Assembly (NCBI GenBank): GCA_025594325.1
Contig: JANHCV010000002.1
Coordinates: 1,798,001 to 1,862,000 of the forward strand
Source of the DNA: Blastocladiella emersonii ATCC 22665
Taxonomy: Eukaryota > Blastocladiomycota > Blastocladiomycetes > Blastocladiales > Blastocladiaceae
Reading direction: 5' to 3'
DNA length: 64,000 bases
Part shown: positions 1-11,480 of the stretch, piece after piece
Layout: every line of letters begins with the position of its first letter
Position numbering within the stretch: position 1 is the stretch's first letter
The notes under the pieces: model-generated
The model's input: only the letters and a program-made list of their open reading frames with translations
Told to the model about the DNA's origin: nothing
Database searches by the model: none
Program-made: the position numbers and the translations under genes

Positions 1-1670
1 CCGCCGCCCAGCCGCCCGCGCCCGCGCCCGCGCTTGTCCTGTCGACGGCGCCCAGCTCGCTCAACAGCATCGCCTCGGACCCGGCCTCGGCCACGCCTCC
101 GCGCGCCGACGAGCCCGCGCCATCACAGGCTGCGGCTGTTCCCGCTTCCCAGGGCAAGGGCATGGGCAAGGACCAGGTCGACCCGTCGCCCATCCGCAGC
201 GCTACCCGCCCGCGCGGCACTCGCAGCAACGTCCTCAACACGATCCCCACCCCGACTCGCCTGCGCAACCCCGCGCCATCCGCGGCCCCGCCTGCGAAAC
301 GTCCACGGCTCGGCGAGCCCGCGTCCGCCGCCACGACCGTCGTGGTCCCGTCGTCGTCGCGGCCGTCTTCGTCGTCCTCCACCCTGTCCCCCGTGCCCAC
401 GTCCCCTACCCTCGCGAACGGCGCGCTCGCTGATTCACCCTCACGCCCTGCCTCTACGACTGCTGCTGCTGCGCCCGCTGCCCCTTCCCCCACCCCCGCC
501 CCCGACATCGCCGCCCTCGCTCCCGCGGCGACCACGCCACCCGCCCTGCAGCTGCACCTGCACCAGCGCAGCCGCGAGCTCAACCCGCCGTACGCGGCGC
601 TGCTCGCGTCGCAGATCGCGGCGCCCGCGCTCGACCCCGCCCTCGCCCCGCTCGGCGCCTACCTCTCGGCGCGCTTCGCCGAGTTTGCCCACCACGTCGC
701 CGACCACCTCGACCTCATGACCTTCATGTTCGAGCACAAGGTCGCCGAGGCCGTGGCCAAGCGCGACGACGCCCTCGACCAGCTCACGCGCCTGCTCGTC
801 GCGCGTGGGCTTCTCGCCGAGGGCGAGTTTGTCCCGCCCGCGCCCGCGCCCGTCCTCGACGTCCTGCCCGAGGCCGACTCGTTTGCCGCGATCCGCGGCG
901 AGGGGCTCGACACGCTCGCCCGCATGTTCGCCCAGTTCAAGTTCGACGTGTTCCGCAACCTGACGGACCGCGCCGCCGGGCGGTTCGGCGAGCCGGCTGC
1001 GGCTCCGGCGCCCGCGGTCACGACGGCGGGGCAGCCCGAGGCGGCAGCCACGGGTACTACGACCCCGCCGGTCGTCGCGGCGGCGACGACGTTCAACCTC
1101 GCGACCCCGATGGCATCCAACCCGTCCGCTGCCGTTGCCGATGCTGCCGCCGACGCGTGCGAGTCTGCGGCCGCGTCCTGCGCCGTGACGCCCGTCCCCA
1201 CCTCGGCGGCGGCGCCCGCTGCAGCGAAGCTGACCGCGCCGCGCTCGCCCGCCCTCGTCTTCACGGTCCCCGACTCGAGCTCCCCCGCCACCGCGCCCGC
1301 CTCGACTGCCTCGTCGCCGATGCGCACCCCGGCCCGGCCAGCCAGCGCCGACCCGTCGACGTCCGCGAACTGTACCTCGTCCGCGATCCTCGCCGCGCCC
1401 ACCATCTCTACGGCGGCGGCCGCCGCCACGGAGCCCGCGTCGTCCGCGCCCGTGGCCCTCGGCGCAAGCCTCGGCAGCCCGGCCCGCCCGGCGCCGTCGG
1501 CCCTCTTCGGGTCCGGGTCCTCGCTGTCGGACGCGCTCGCGGCGTCGCCCAGCTTGGCCGCTGCGGCCTCGTTCGGGTTCGGGTTCGGGTTCGGCGCCAC
1601 GATCGTGCGCACGCCGCCTACGCGCGAGGAGGACGAGGAAAAGAAGGAGGAGGCGGGCAAGGATGAGTGA
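1..1670 (+). CDS. 3' part of an Ala/Pro-rich FG-containing protein (partial)
   Basis: The frame is open from the window edge (first full codon at base 3) to TGA at 1668-1670, so the gene starts upstream; about 555 residues are visible. Most of it is Ala/Pro/Ser/Thr low complexity. One block, roughly visible residues 181-328, looks ordered and helical (it contains MFEHKVAEAVAKRDDALDQL and a second helix MFAQFKFDVFRNL). Near the C-terminus there are LFGSGSS and an FGFGFGFG run made by a GGGTTC-type hexamer repeat, followed by an acidic/Lys tail. FG dipeptides with a helical domain recall FG nucleoporins, but two FG patches are weak evidence and I do not assign a family. Confidence that it is coding is high; function is unknown. 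Confidence 0.7.
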   Translation, partial: AAQPPAPAPALVLSTAPSSLNSIASDPASATPPRADEPAPSQAAAVPASQGKGMGKDQVDPSPIRSATRPRGTRSNVLNTIPTPTRLRNPAPSAAPPAKRPRLGEPASAATTVVVPSSSRPSSSSSTLSPVPTSPTLANGALADSPSRPASTTAAAAPAAPSPTPAPDIAALAPAATTPPALQLHLHQRSRELNPPYAALLASQIAAPALDPALAPLGAYLSARFAEFAHHVADHLDLMTFMFEHKVAEAVAKRDDALDQLTRLLVARGLLAEGEFVPPAPAPVLDVLPEADSFAAIRGEGLDTLARMFAQFKFDVFRNLTDRAAGRFGEPAAAPAPAVTTAGQPEAAATGTTTPPVVAAATTFNLATPMASNPSAAVADAAADACESAAASCAVTPVPTSAAAPAAAKLTAPRSPALVFTVPDSSSPATAPASTASSPMRTPARPASADPSTSANCTSSAILAAPTISTAAAAATEPASSAPVALGASLGSPARPAPSALFGSGSSLSDALAASPSLAAAASFGFGFGFGATIVRTPPTREEDEEKKEEAGKDE

Positions 1671-1804
1671 TGTGTGTGTGATTGGATTACAAGAACGCTT
1701 TTTGTATGAATCAAAAGATCAGCCAGCGATCGCGTCTGTGCCGTTGCGACTGGTGGAGAGTAATTCAGTGAGCGCAACGGCAGCCGCGACTGGTGGAGAG
1801 GAAG

Positions 1805-4101
1805 TTACGAAGGGCGGGAAGGAATACGAGTAGGATAGGGTTTGTTGGTCGCAAACATGCTCTCGCGATCAAGACTCGCGTCCTCGAGCGCGACGAGAAA
1901 CTCGGGGACCAGGACAGAGCGAGGTGCCACGCGCGCCACAAGCTCGGCCACGGCCGTGTCGCGGTCCAGGTTGCTGTACTGAGCGAGGCGGCGCGCTTTC
2001 CGAGCCAGCCCGACCGGATCCGCGTGTGCGTCGAGCGCGCCATCGGGGATCAGCGACCAAAATTCGGGCTTCGCGCAGACAAGGCGAGCGTTGGCCAGAA
2101 ACGACGCAGCGGCCGCGGGCGGGTCCGCCACGAACAGGACGTGGACGACCTGCTTCACCGATGCAACGCGGTCGCACGCACACTCGAGTTCAGTTGTCGG
2201 AACAGCAGAAGCACGAGGAGGAGCAATGTGCTCGGCGAGAATGTCCCACAGCGGCGGTTTCACGACCGCGGCCAGCTCGGCTGGGCACGCGGCGGCGAAC
2301 GCGGCCAGGGCGTCGCGCCAGGGCTGCTGGTGCTCGAGCGGGCACGCGAGGCAGACACCGAGTCCCGGAATCGGGGTTGGAGCTTCTGGAGGAACGCCTG
2401 CTCTGCGAACCGTTTTGTAGCCCTTCGGTGTGAACTCCGAAAGGAGAGCGCGAGTGAGGTGACGTGCCACGCCCAAGTCTCGAATCGCGGCCACAGCAGC
2501 GTGGCGCGTTGCTGAGGGTGCGAGCGCCGCGACAAGCAGGCGGTTGAGCTGCTGGAGATGAGACTTGAGCGCAATCTGCATAATCTTGTCAAGGCACGGG
2601 GCGAGGATGGCTAAGAGATCAAGCGGTTCCGCGACAAGCTCGCCGTCAAGGAGCGTCCATTTCAAGTCGAAGGCTGAGATTCGATCAAGGGCTACTGCAA
2701 GCTCCTCAATCGACAAGACCCCGGACGCGAGCGCGTACCGCGCAACATGCTGGGCTCGATGAAGGGCATGTCGCGATCGCAAGCGGTATTCTTGTGTCAA
2801 GGCGGCACAGAACGCTACACGCGGAACGAATGGTTAGCGATCGCTCTGTTGGTACGTGCGAGGGTGAGAACGGTACCATGCTGTATAAAAGTGGCCCAGT
2901 CGCCGTCCGAATACTTTGCTTTGCGGCCCTCGACCAAGCCAAGCTTGCCGCACGCCAGGGCAATTCCAACGATTGCATGCCATAGGTATTCGGAAATCGG
3001 GCAGTGGACTTCAATTCGACGCAATCCGTCAGCATCCAAACCGTCCTCGGCAATCCATTCCAAGATGAGCTTGCCGTACTTGCCATCGATACAGCTGTCG
3101 TTGCTGTCCTGCGCGAGAACGGGCGCAACCAAGTCGGGAAACTTTTCGAGGACTGGGATGAGAACGGTATAATGATGTTGGAGCACGTTGTTGAGGAGCG
3201 CTTGCTTGAAATCGCTCTCGAGCGACGGGCAGGACTCGAGAATCCACGTGGCGACAGTGAACACTTCCTCGGCAAGCTTGTTCGGCGGAATCGCCATCTC
3301 GAACAGAAGGACGCGCATGGGGATTGTCTCGTTGCAAAGCTGGACAACGGACTCGGCGCATCGCGCACCGTGCAAGAGTGCATGAAACAACGGGTAATGC
3401 CAGCAAGCCAGAGCCGTGAAGCAAAGATAGTCGACGAGGCGGACAGGCGCCGCGGGCATTGCAAAATCTCCAAAGAGCCAAGCGCCGTAGTGAGGGCGGC
3501 AGGCCTCGATAAAGAATATCCACTCTTCAAACTTGAGCTCGACGTCGAGAAGCTGGGGCGAGTTCGTAACGACGTGGCCAAGCATGTGGTGAAGGCATTC
3601 CGCGGAGCCGAGCGCAGCAGAGCTGCACAGCAGTCGCAAGAAGCCAATGAGCGGGTGCTCGAGGGGAAACAAGGTCTTGGTTTGGAACGAGTTTGACAGG
3701 CACTCCCGCAGCGCAGTTTCGTTCAGCTCGCTGGGACGGAGCTGGCGGGCGCGCAGGTCCGAAAATTTTGCGAGGAGATAAAAAGGTACTGGCGTCACTT
3801 GGGCCTTGACGGGAGAAAACGGAGACGGGGGCGCATGGGTGGAAATAAGATATTTCGAAGCATCGAGCGGAGTAGGGCTCCCCTCCTGGCAAGAGGTCGC
3901 GCGGAGAAGCTGCCACACGACCGAAAGAGTCCAATGGCGCTGAACGGAGCTTTCGCGCGCAGAGACAGCAAGATGACCGGACGACGCGGCGAGGGCAGCT
4001 CGCGGTTCGGCAAGCTGGAGCACATTTTCCATCAGTTCGCTGGGCAAATCCGCAAGAAGGTAGGCCATAGGGCCGGGTTCAGGTTGCATGGGGTTATTCA
4101 T
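1805..4101 (-). CDS. F-box-like protein, tandem paralogue A
   Basis: Two exons: 4101-2877 and 2814-1805, with a 62-nt intron (2876-2815; GTACCG donor, GCTAAC branch, GTGTAG acceptor) joined in phase 1, giving 744 residues. Near the N-terminus, LADLPSELMENVLQLAEPRA resembles an F-box, which in known proteins binds Skp1 to recruit substrates to SCF ubiquitin ligases. The rest is a long helical region without a repeat family I recognise. The next gene upstream (4291-6519) is a diverged paralogue with the same length, the same intron position and phase and matching blocks (TLSVVWQL, HQQxWRDALAA, RVAPR near the C-terminus). The intron choice is supported by this conservation: both splice into FCA. 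The F-box call is inferential; gene structure is well supported. Confidence 0.75.
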
Positions 4102-4290
4102 TGCAGTCTAAAGAGGTGTTCATTTACAGTGGGATGAGCGGGAGAGCTTGGGCTTCGAGCCGAGCGTGCTTGTGCTCGCTCAACGCCACACTTTGACCAA
4201 GGCGCGCGTGAGCTCACGCTGATTTGACCGACGCGTGCAATGTGATTAGTAGAGTCAGCAGGTAGATGTATTCAACTTTATTCCCACATT

Positions 4291-6519
4291 TCAGTATGTT
4301 TCCGAGTCGTTGATGGTCATGATTTCACCGAACACGGGCATCTGGACCGTCCGCGGGGCAACTCGCAAGAAGATCCCGGCCACAACTATCTCAATCTCCT
4401 CGTTTTGGAAGGCTGAGACGTCCCGCGCAAGCCAAGCCAGCTCAACCGGATCGACATGACCGTCGAGCTTGCCAGCAGGAACCAGGTTCCAGGAGGCGGG
4501 TCCAAAAGCCGGCTTTCGCGCAGCGGCGAGGAGCAACTTTGCAGCCATGCTTGGGTTTGCTGCGAAGAGAGCATGAAATAATTGCTTGGCCGACATGGTG
4601 CGGTCGCACGAGAACGTGCGGCCGATTTGAGAAAATCGACCGACTTGAGAAAATGCAGCGCAAGGTGGAGTGGAGCGATCGGCAAGTTTCTGCCATGTGA
4701 AGGCGAACAGTTGCTGAAACAGTACGCTAACCGCTCCAGGGAAAGCGACAACGACTGCAGCTAGCGCGTCACGCCACAGTTGCTGATGTGCGAGGGGACA
4801 TTTGGGGCAAGTCGCATAGCCAAGAAGCGAAGTGTGGCTCGTCGGCCGCCGCTCCGAATGAGGCGGGTCGAACGCCGTGATAAAGGCAAAAACGAGGTCG
4901 CTCGCCTTACCCGAGCTCCGGATCACATCAATCGCCTTCCTCCGAGTTGAACGACGCGCGAGAGCTGCAGCCAGTAGTTGGGGAAGCCCGACAAGTCGAT
5001 CAATGCGCTCGATATGGGCAAAGTGCGGAGCGAGAAGGTGCAGCAGGTCGAGCGGATCCACGACGATATCGCCACGCTGGAGATGGTCCCACGCGTCATA
5101 AAGGCACGGGAGATCATGGAAAACGAGTGAAAGGTCCTTCACGGACAGGACTCTGGATTCAAGCGCGTACTTCATGACGTGCTGAGATGGATGGAGCGAG
5201 AGCTCGTGAATGAACTTTGCGCAAAAGGCTACAGGGTATCGAGATCAGTCACCAAAGTGCACTCGCGAGCCGTGGTTCAAAACGGTACCCTGCAGCAGGA
5301 GAGCTCGCCAGTCGGTTTCGGAATAACGTGCTCGAAGCTCGGCGAGAAAGGAATGATCATGGCGAGCGGCCGCGACTGCAATGATCGAGGCCCACGCCGG
5401 CTCGGAGATGTGACAGAACACTTCGACTCGCTTGAAGTCTCCGACATCAAACTCGCCCTTACTGTACGACTTCGCTAGTTGCTGGCCAAAAGCTTCCTTG
5501 AGGTATATGGCCTGGTCGCGGGAATCGTAGAGAACGGAGTGCGCCAAGGCTGGCGCGCGATCGAAGAGCGCGAAGATAAAATTGCGGTCATTCCCGATGG
5601 CGCGAGAGATAAACAGATCCCGAACGTCTCCAATAAAGTCGGGTTGGTGATCCACGAGCCATGCTATGATCGCAACCACCTCGTTTACAGTCGCATGCTG
5701 TGGTTTGAGCATCTGACCCGCGACGATTTGAATTAGGACCGGGTCGCCAAGGAGCTGGTTGAGTGAAACCTCGCTGACGCGGTACCGGACGCCGCTGATG
5801 AGCCCATGGAAGATCGAAGACCGCCAACAAGCTAGTGCCACGAAGCTGAGAAAGTCGATGGGTCGGACGGGAAACGTGGGCCGCTGGGGGAAAGCACTGA
5901 AGTTGAGATGTGGGGCCAAGCGGACATTCATGATAAGTGTCGTCCATTCGTCGCAATTGAGTTGTACATCAAGGATCTGAGACGACGAAGCAAGCAGATG
6001 GTCGAGCAAGTGGTGCACGGTCCCCTCCAACCCTCGTACAATCGATCCGAGGAGCAAACGCAGACAGCAGGTGAGCGGGTATTGGAGTGGAGTGTCGAGA
6101 CTGACCTTGTTTGAGGCCATCAGAGTCTGCTGTAGGTCCGCCGCATTCATGTTGCGCGGAAGTTTAGAGCGTGCGAGAAGATCGGAAAAGTTGATGAGAA
6201 GCGCAATCGACGCAGGTGCTAGGCAGAGCTTGGTCACGTCGACGTTCCATATATGCGCGCCCAAAAGTCGCGTCGCAACGTCCCAGGGCCGATTGAGCCA
6301 CGGAGCAGAGGGTGCTGACCGAATGAGCTGCCAGACAACCGATAGAGTCCAAGAAAGCCGAAAGGGTGTGTCGCGTGCAGCCACGGCCAGCCGGTCGGAC
6401 GACGCGGCCACGGTTGCGCGCGGACCGACGAGCCGGAGAACCATGCTGACCAACTCGGCGGGAAAACATGCAAGAGTGTAGACCTGCTGGTCCATTTCAT
6501 TTTGCATCAAGTCATTCAT
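4291..6519 (-). CDS. F-box-like protein, tandem paralogue B
   Basis: Two exons: 6519-5289 and 5228-4291, with a 60-nt intron (5288-5229; GTACCG donor, CTGTAG acceptor, phase 1), giving 722 residues. I start at MNDLMQNEM rather than an in-frame ATG 30 codons upstream because the former aligns with the start of paralogue A (MNNPMQPEP). The N-terminal CFPAELVSMVLRLVGPRA is F-box-like. The C-terminal half carries the CPKCPLAHQQLWRDALAA block shared with A. Without splicing the frame stops after HFGD, so the intron is needed to reach the conserved second half. The tandem arrangement with A and the broken copy at 6699-7080 marks a locally expanded family. Substrate and biological role are unknown. 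Confidence 0.75.
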
Positions 6520-6698
6520 TGCAATAAGAGTATTAGGAGCTCCTTCAGGTTGACAACGAGCGTGGGAGCGGGCTGCTTCCTTGGACTGACGCGTCACGCC
6601 ACGCGCCACGACGCGTGCGAGCGATCACGGCGAGCGATCAACCATTCCATCACCGAACCTTCCGAAGAAAAAAATGTATATCCGGACTCCTAGTCGTT

Positions 6699-7080
6699 TT
6701 ATGGCGACCTCCTGGCAATTTGTAACTCGTCGTTGAACTCGGGTAGCAGAACCGTCTGCGGAGCGACCCGCGCAAACACTTCAGCGATGACTAGGTCGAT
6801 CCGCTTGCCGCTCATCTTCGCAACGCGACGAGCGACCCATGCAAGGGATTTGGGATCGAGATTCCCGTCGAGTGCGGCTTCAGGGATCAAGCTCCAGAAA
6901 CTGTAAGGGAGGTTCGTGCTGCACGGGTCCGGGAGGAGCGATCGCTGCGCCCGGATTGGCCGCGAAAAGGACATGGACGACTTGCTCGGCGCGCCCCGAC
7001 TTGATTTCTTCTCGATCTTCACGACTGGCCTCAACGGGCCGACCTGCCTGACATCCGTAACCGTGGCCGAGCACCAACCG
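6699..7080 (-). pseudogene. Truncated, frameshifted F-box-family remnant (copy C)
   Basis: Only the last ~120 residues of the family in 1805-6519 are recognisable, and they are split over two frames. One frame gives EQVVHVLFAANPGAA, matching KQVVHVLFVADPPAA of copy A. After a shift near 6900 the other frame gives FWSLIPEAALDG and EVFARVAPQTVLLPEF, matching FWSLIPDGALDA and ELVARVAPRSVLVPEF. The F-box end and the whole first exon are missing. The remnant lies directly downstream of the histidine-kinase stop codon (7126), on the same strand, as if the array had been broken at this point. Confidence 0.7.
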
Positions 7081-7125
7081 CTCAATTGCCTGCGGGTTCC
7101 GTCCAAGACGCGCATGTATTCCTCC

Positions 7126-10100
7126 TCACCCAAGCAGATCCGGTACATGCTTCGCGAGCAAGTCGCGCAGTACCGTCCGCTCGGGCCCGGCCGACTTGGG
7201 GGCAAAGTCAGCGAAGCAGCCCGTGGCCATGACCTCGTTGCGTCGCTCGTGGACCGAGTCGGCTGTGTACGCGACGATGGGCGGGACGGCGCGCTTCGCC
7301 GCCTCCGCGACGGCGTGGATCAGCAGCGCGGCCGTGACGCCGTCCATTTCGGGCATTTGGAGGTCCTACACGGCAGCGAACGGGACGGTTAGTCGTGAAC
7401 AGCGCGATGGACAAACTAGCAACGAGAGCGGGCGTACCATGAGCACGAGATCGACCGTCGGAGCGTCGCCCTGGAACACCTCGGAAAAGTACGCGACGGC
7501 CTCGGCGCCGCCGGGCATCTGGACCACGTCGCACCGCAGCAGGTCCAGCCGCTTCGACGTGACCGTGCGCACCACGCGGTTGTCCTCGACGACCATGACG
7601 CGCGGACGCGGGCGCGACTCGGCTTGCGGATCGAGCTGCGGCAGTTGCGCTGGTTGCGGCTGCGGCTGCGGCTGCGGCTGCGGGGTGGTGGTGATCAGGG
7701 CCATGGACGTAGAGGATGGCGGCTGCTCAGCGGCGGCAGCGGTAGCGGGCGTGGAGGTCGACGCAGGGACCGGTACAGGTTCGGCACCGACCACGGGCGG
7801 CGGTGCGTCGTTAAATGACGCGTCGAGAACAGTAACCCCGCCGTCCATCTCGAGCGCCGCGGGTGCCGGCGCCGGTGTAACAAGCGCGCGCGGCATCGGG
7901 ACGGGAGACGCCGCAGCAACGAGCAATCCGCACGCGGGAACCGCGAAACGGACCCGCCCGGGCCGGCGAGGTGCGACGCGGCCGGCGAGATCCGCGACGA
8001 GCCGGTCGACGACATCGAGCGCGAACGGCGACGTGAACTCGGCGCCGCGCGCGGCGTTGGTCGGGTCGAGGAGCGTGGCGACGTCGAGGTCGCGCGGGGT
8101 TGGGATGAGCGCGTCAGCTTCCTCGCCGTCATCGTCGAAGACGGGAAGCGCAGTGGGGAACACGGCGCGCACGTCGAGCCAGTCGTCGCGCTGCGCGAGG
8201 CTGATGCGGGCGGGCTCGCGGCCGCGCAGCGCGGACTCGTGGACCACGTCGACGATGCGCGCGAGGAGCCGCGCGAGGTCCGGCGTCGGTGCGAGCGCGG
8301 CGAGCTCGAGCCCGACGTCCACGTCGAGCCGCAGCCGTGCGCCGGCGGACCACCGAGCGCGCGCGCGGACCTCGGCGACGCGGCAGACCTGGTCGCGCAC
8401 CGGCTCCACCGCACCCTCGGGCGGCGGCGGCGCGACGCCGTGGAACAGGTACCGGACATCTGCCGCGAGCGTGGCGAGATGTTCCGCGGCGGCCCACGCG
8501 CCGCGCCACTCGGCGTCGTCGACGACGATGACGGCGGGCAGGTCGCACGGGCGGCGTGCCTCGATGTGGGCGAGAAGGCGCGCGGCGGGGTCGGCGAGGT
8601 GCGCACACCAGAGGCGCAGGAGGCTCTGCTGCTCGGCGAAGGCGCGTTTCGAGGCGCGGGCGAGCGCGGCGATCTGGGCCTCGGCGCGGCGCTTCTCGGT
8701 GGCGTCGGCGAACAGGAGGACCTGCGCGATGCCCGACGCCGCGGCGCCGTCGCGCGGGTCCGACGGGGTGCACACGAGCAGGTCGGCGGCAAACGAGGTT
8801 CCGTCGGGGCGCTTGATGGTCACGGCGCGCGCGGCGGCGGCGGCGGCGGGGCCGGCGGTGCCCTCGACGGGCGGCGACAGCGGCCCGCAGTCCTCGATCA
8901 CGGTGCGGACCCTATCACGAGCCTCGGGCCGGGTGAAGAGCGCCGTCGCGTTGGCGTTACACGCGAGGAGCTTCCCGTCGCGGTCTAGTGCGACGAGGTA
9001 GTCGGGTACGGCCTGGATACACGCGGAGGCGCGCTCGCGGAGTGCGGCGAGGCGGCGGTCGAACTCGAACCGCTGGCGCTTGACGTCGCCGGCCTCGTCG
9101 AGCTTGTGGACGGTGGCGAGGGCGAGGGCGGCGACGGGCGGGGCGAGCAGGGCGACGAGGGCGAGGACGACGTGCGACCAGTACTTGTAGACGGCGAGCG
9201 AGTATTTCGGGAGCGGCGCGCACACGACGGTCCAGGTGCGGTCGGCGGGGCGGACCGACGAGACGGCGGCGAGATCAGTCGCCTCGGCGCCCGACAGGTT
9301 GGTCCAGACGACGCGGCCGTCGGTGGCGTCGACAATGTGGTAGCCCATGGACGGCTCGAGCATGGACCGCTTGATGACCTCGGACGCGAAAAAGGACATG
9401 CCGACGAGCGCCGAGTTGGACAGGCCGTTCGGGAAGGCGACGGGCCCGCCGGCGCGCAGCCAGATGGAGATGCCGGCGCCGCCCGTAATGAAGTAGATGA
9501 CGGGCGACAGGTGCGGGATCCCGTCGGCGAGCGCGAGGGCGATGGTGGCGGCGCGTTCCGGGTTGCTCTGCGGGTCGAAGCCAAAGGGCGCCGAGGCGAC
9601 GAGGGTCGGGTTCTCGGGGTTGACGTTGCGCGCGACGTAGGTCAGGGTGCCCGGCCAGTACGTTTCGCGGCGGGCCGACGGGACCGACTGGCCGTTGACG
9701 AGGTCGAAGATGGTGGTGTTGGAGGCGGTCTCCCAGGCGGATCGCTACGCGGGGCGCGGGGTCGAGTAAGCGGACGGTGTGCGAATCAGCGCACAACGAG
9801 AGGGCCAGTCAGTACCTGCTGCTCGGGAATACCCTGGAAAATGACAATGGAGGTGAGCAGGGTCGAGTTGACGGTCGCCGTGTCGAGGTATTGGGCAAAG
9901 GTCGCGTTGGACATGGGCCGTGCCGAGGACGCAAAGGCGTCGAGGCCGTGCAGCTTGGACACGATCTCGCGGTTGATGACGAGGGCGACGCCCGAGGCGA
10001 GCGAGTTGCAGCTGAGGCGGACCTCGGCGGGCGACATGGCGGCGCGCAGCTCCTGGAAGATGAGCGTGGCGGCGCCGATGCACAGGGCAAAGGCGACGAG

Positions 10101-10772
10101 CGCCGCGAGCTGCGCGCGCAGCGACGCAGACCGGCACGGCGCGGTGAAGGCGGCGAGGCGCGAGCGCGGGCTGCCACCGCCCTTGCCCGACGACGAAGCC
10201 GAGTGTGCTGGTGGTGACGGCGGCGGCGGCGTCGGCAGGTTGTGCTCGAGCGAGAAGCGGTCAAACTTGTCGTCGTCATTGTTGGCATCGACATCGTCGC
10301 GCTCGCCGTGAGCCGCTGGCGGGACATGGTGGTGGCGGCGATGCAGCGAGGGTGACGGCGGGGTGGTGGGAGGCGGCGAGGGCAGGCACTGCTGCTGCTG
10401 CTGCTGCTGCTGCGCGGCGCCCGCCTCCTCGGCCACCTCGATATCGATGCTCACGGCGTCGCGGCGAGAGCGAGCCGCGCCAGGTGCGTGTGGCAGCAGC
10501 AGGAGGGCAGTCTCAGCGGCGGGCGCGCATGGTGGAGCGAGGTGCTCGGGGCGCGGCGACAGCGCGTCGCGCATGGCCTGCGCCAGCGTGAGCGGCGGCT
10601 GCTGCGTCTGCGACTCGGGCGGCGCGATACATGGCGACTGCGGTGGTGGCGGGGTCGTCGATGCATCGTGGCACGCGGCGTCGAGGAGGAGCGGGCACAG
10701 CGCGGGAGAGAGCGGCGAGACGGGCGATGGCGGGAGCGGCTCGCCCGGGCGCGCAGCGCGGCGGTGCGGCAT
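7126..10772 (-). CDS. CHASE/PAS hybrid sensor kinase with degenerate kinase core and intact receiver
   Basis: Three exons: 10772-9816, 9744-7438 and 7365-7126, with introns of 71 and 72 nt, both phase 0; 1167 residues. The start is the first ATG of the non-shadow frame (MPHRRAARPG); a long Pro/Ser/Gln-rich N-tail includes an 8-Gln run. A membrane segment at about 219-240 and another at about 509-532 flank a CHASE-like extracellular sensor. A PAS-like region follows at about 547-660. Where the HisKA H-box should be, the sequence reads LRLWCAHLADPAARLLAHIE, not SHEIRTPL, and no clear N/G boxes of the HATPase are visible. The C-terminal receiver (about 1030-1160) is good: VMVVEDN, LVLMDLQMPEMDG with phosphoacceptor D1089, AYTA and PKS. 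Hybrid kinases of this kind feed the Ypd1/Ssk1/HOG relay in fungi. This one may be a pseudokinase. The stop is 46 bp from an F-box remnant. Confidence 0.85.
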
Positions 10773-10847
10773 GGCGGCGAGACAGACCCACGCCGGGGCA
10801 CAGGCCGGAGAAGGCGAGCGATCGGGGTGGAAGCGGGCAGCGCAGCG

Positions 10848-10880
10848 CGTTGCGCCGAGTCGCGCTGGGCGATGCGCGCG
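10848..10880 (+). repeat. 33-bp direct repeat, copy 1
   Basis: Bases 10848-10880 are identical to 11448-11480 (begins CGTTGCGCCGAGTC, ends GATGCGCGCG). The copy lies 76 bp upstream of the sensor-kinase start codon. The two copies are exactly 600 bp apart and flanking bases differ at once on both sides. Confidence 0.9.
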
Positions 10881-11447
10881 GAACGGCGGAGAAGGTTCGG
10901 GGTCGGGGCCGCCGTGAGCGTGGCCGTTGGCAGGGGGCGGGTGGCTGGCTGGTCGCGCGCCGCCCGTGCGTGTGCGTGAGCGTGGGTCGGCGTGAGGGGT
11001 TGGGATGCGTGACAGCCGAGAGACAGGCGGGCAGGCGAGCAGGCAGGCGACGGACACGACCGAGCGTGAGGCGGGAGCCGCCAGCGGGAGGGAGGGGCGC
11101 GGGGAGAGGACGGGCCGCGCGAGCGTGCGCGGCAGGCGGTCCGATTTCGCGCTGGCGGTGCCGTGTGCGCCGCGCCGCGGAGCGCAATCGGCGAGGCGGG
11201 CGCCGCGTCGCCGGCCATCGCGCCCGCCGCGCCGAGTTGCGTGTTGCCGTGGGACGGGCGCGCGGTCGGCGAGAGCGTTGGCCGCGGCGGCGCGGTCGCG
11301 AGCGCGGGCGACCCAAAGGTCGGCGCCCTCGATTTGCGCCAGGCCTTGCCGCCTCGCCACTCGCGCCCGCAGCTGCTTGTCCCACGCCCGCCGCATCCGA
11401 TGATCCCCGCTCGTGGGCCTCGATCACCGCGTCCCCGTTGCGCCTCA

Positions 11448-11480
11448 CGTTGCGCCGAGTCGCGCTGGGCGATGCGCGCG
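11448..11480 (+). repeat. 33-bp direct repeat, copy 2
   Basis: Exact copy of 10848-10880, located about 205 bp upstream of the start codon of the orphan gene at 11685. It could be a shared cis-element of the two divergent genes, or the trace of a local duplication. Confidence 0.9.

Noticed and set aside
1567-1593. Telomere-like repeat (GGGTTC)n
   Set aside because: Only four units, in frame within a coding sequence giving FG dipeptides, and not the fungal TTAGGG-type repeat.
10389-10412. CTG/CAG repeat as a separate regulatory repeat
   Set aside because: It encodes the poly-Gln run in the N-tail of the sensor kinase and needs no other explanation.
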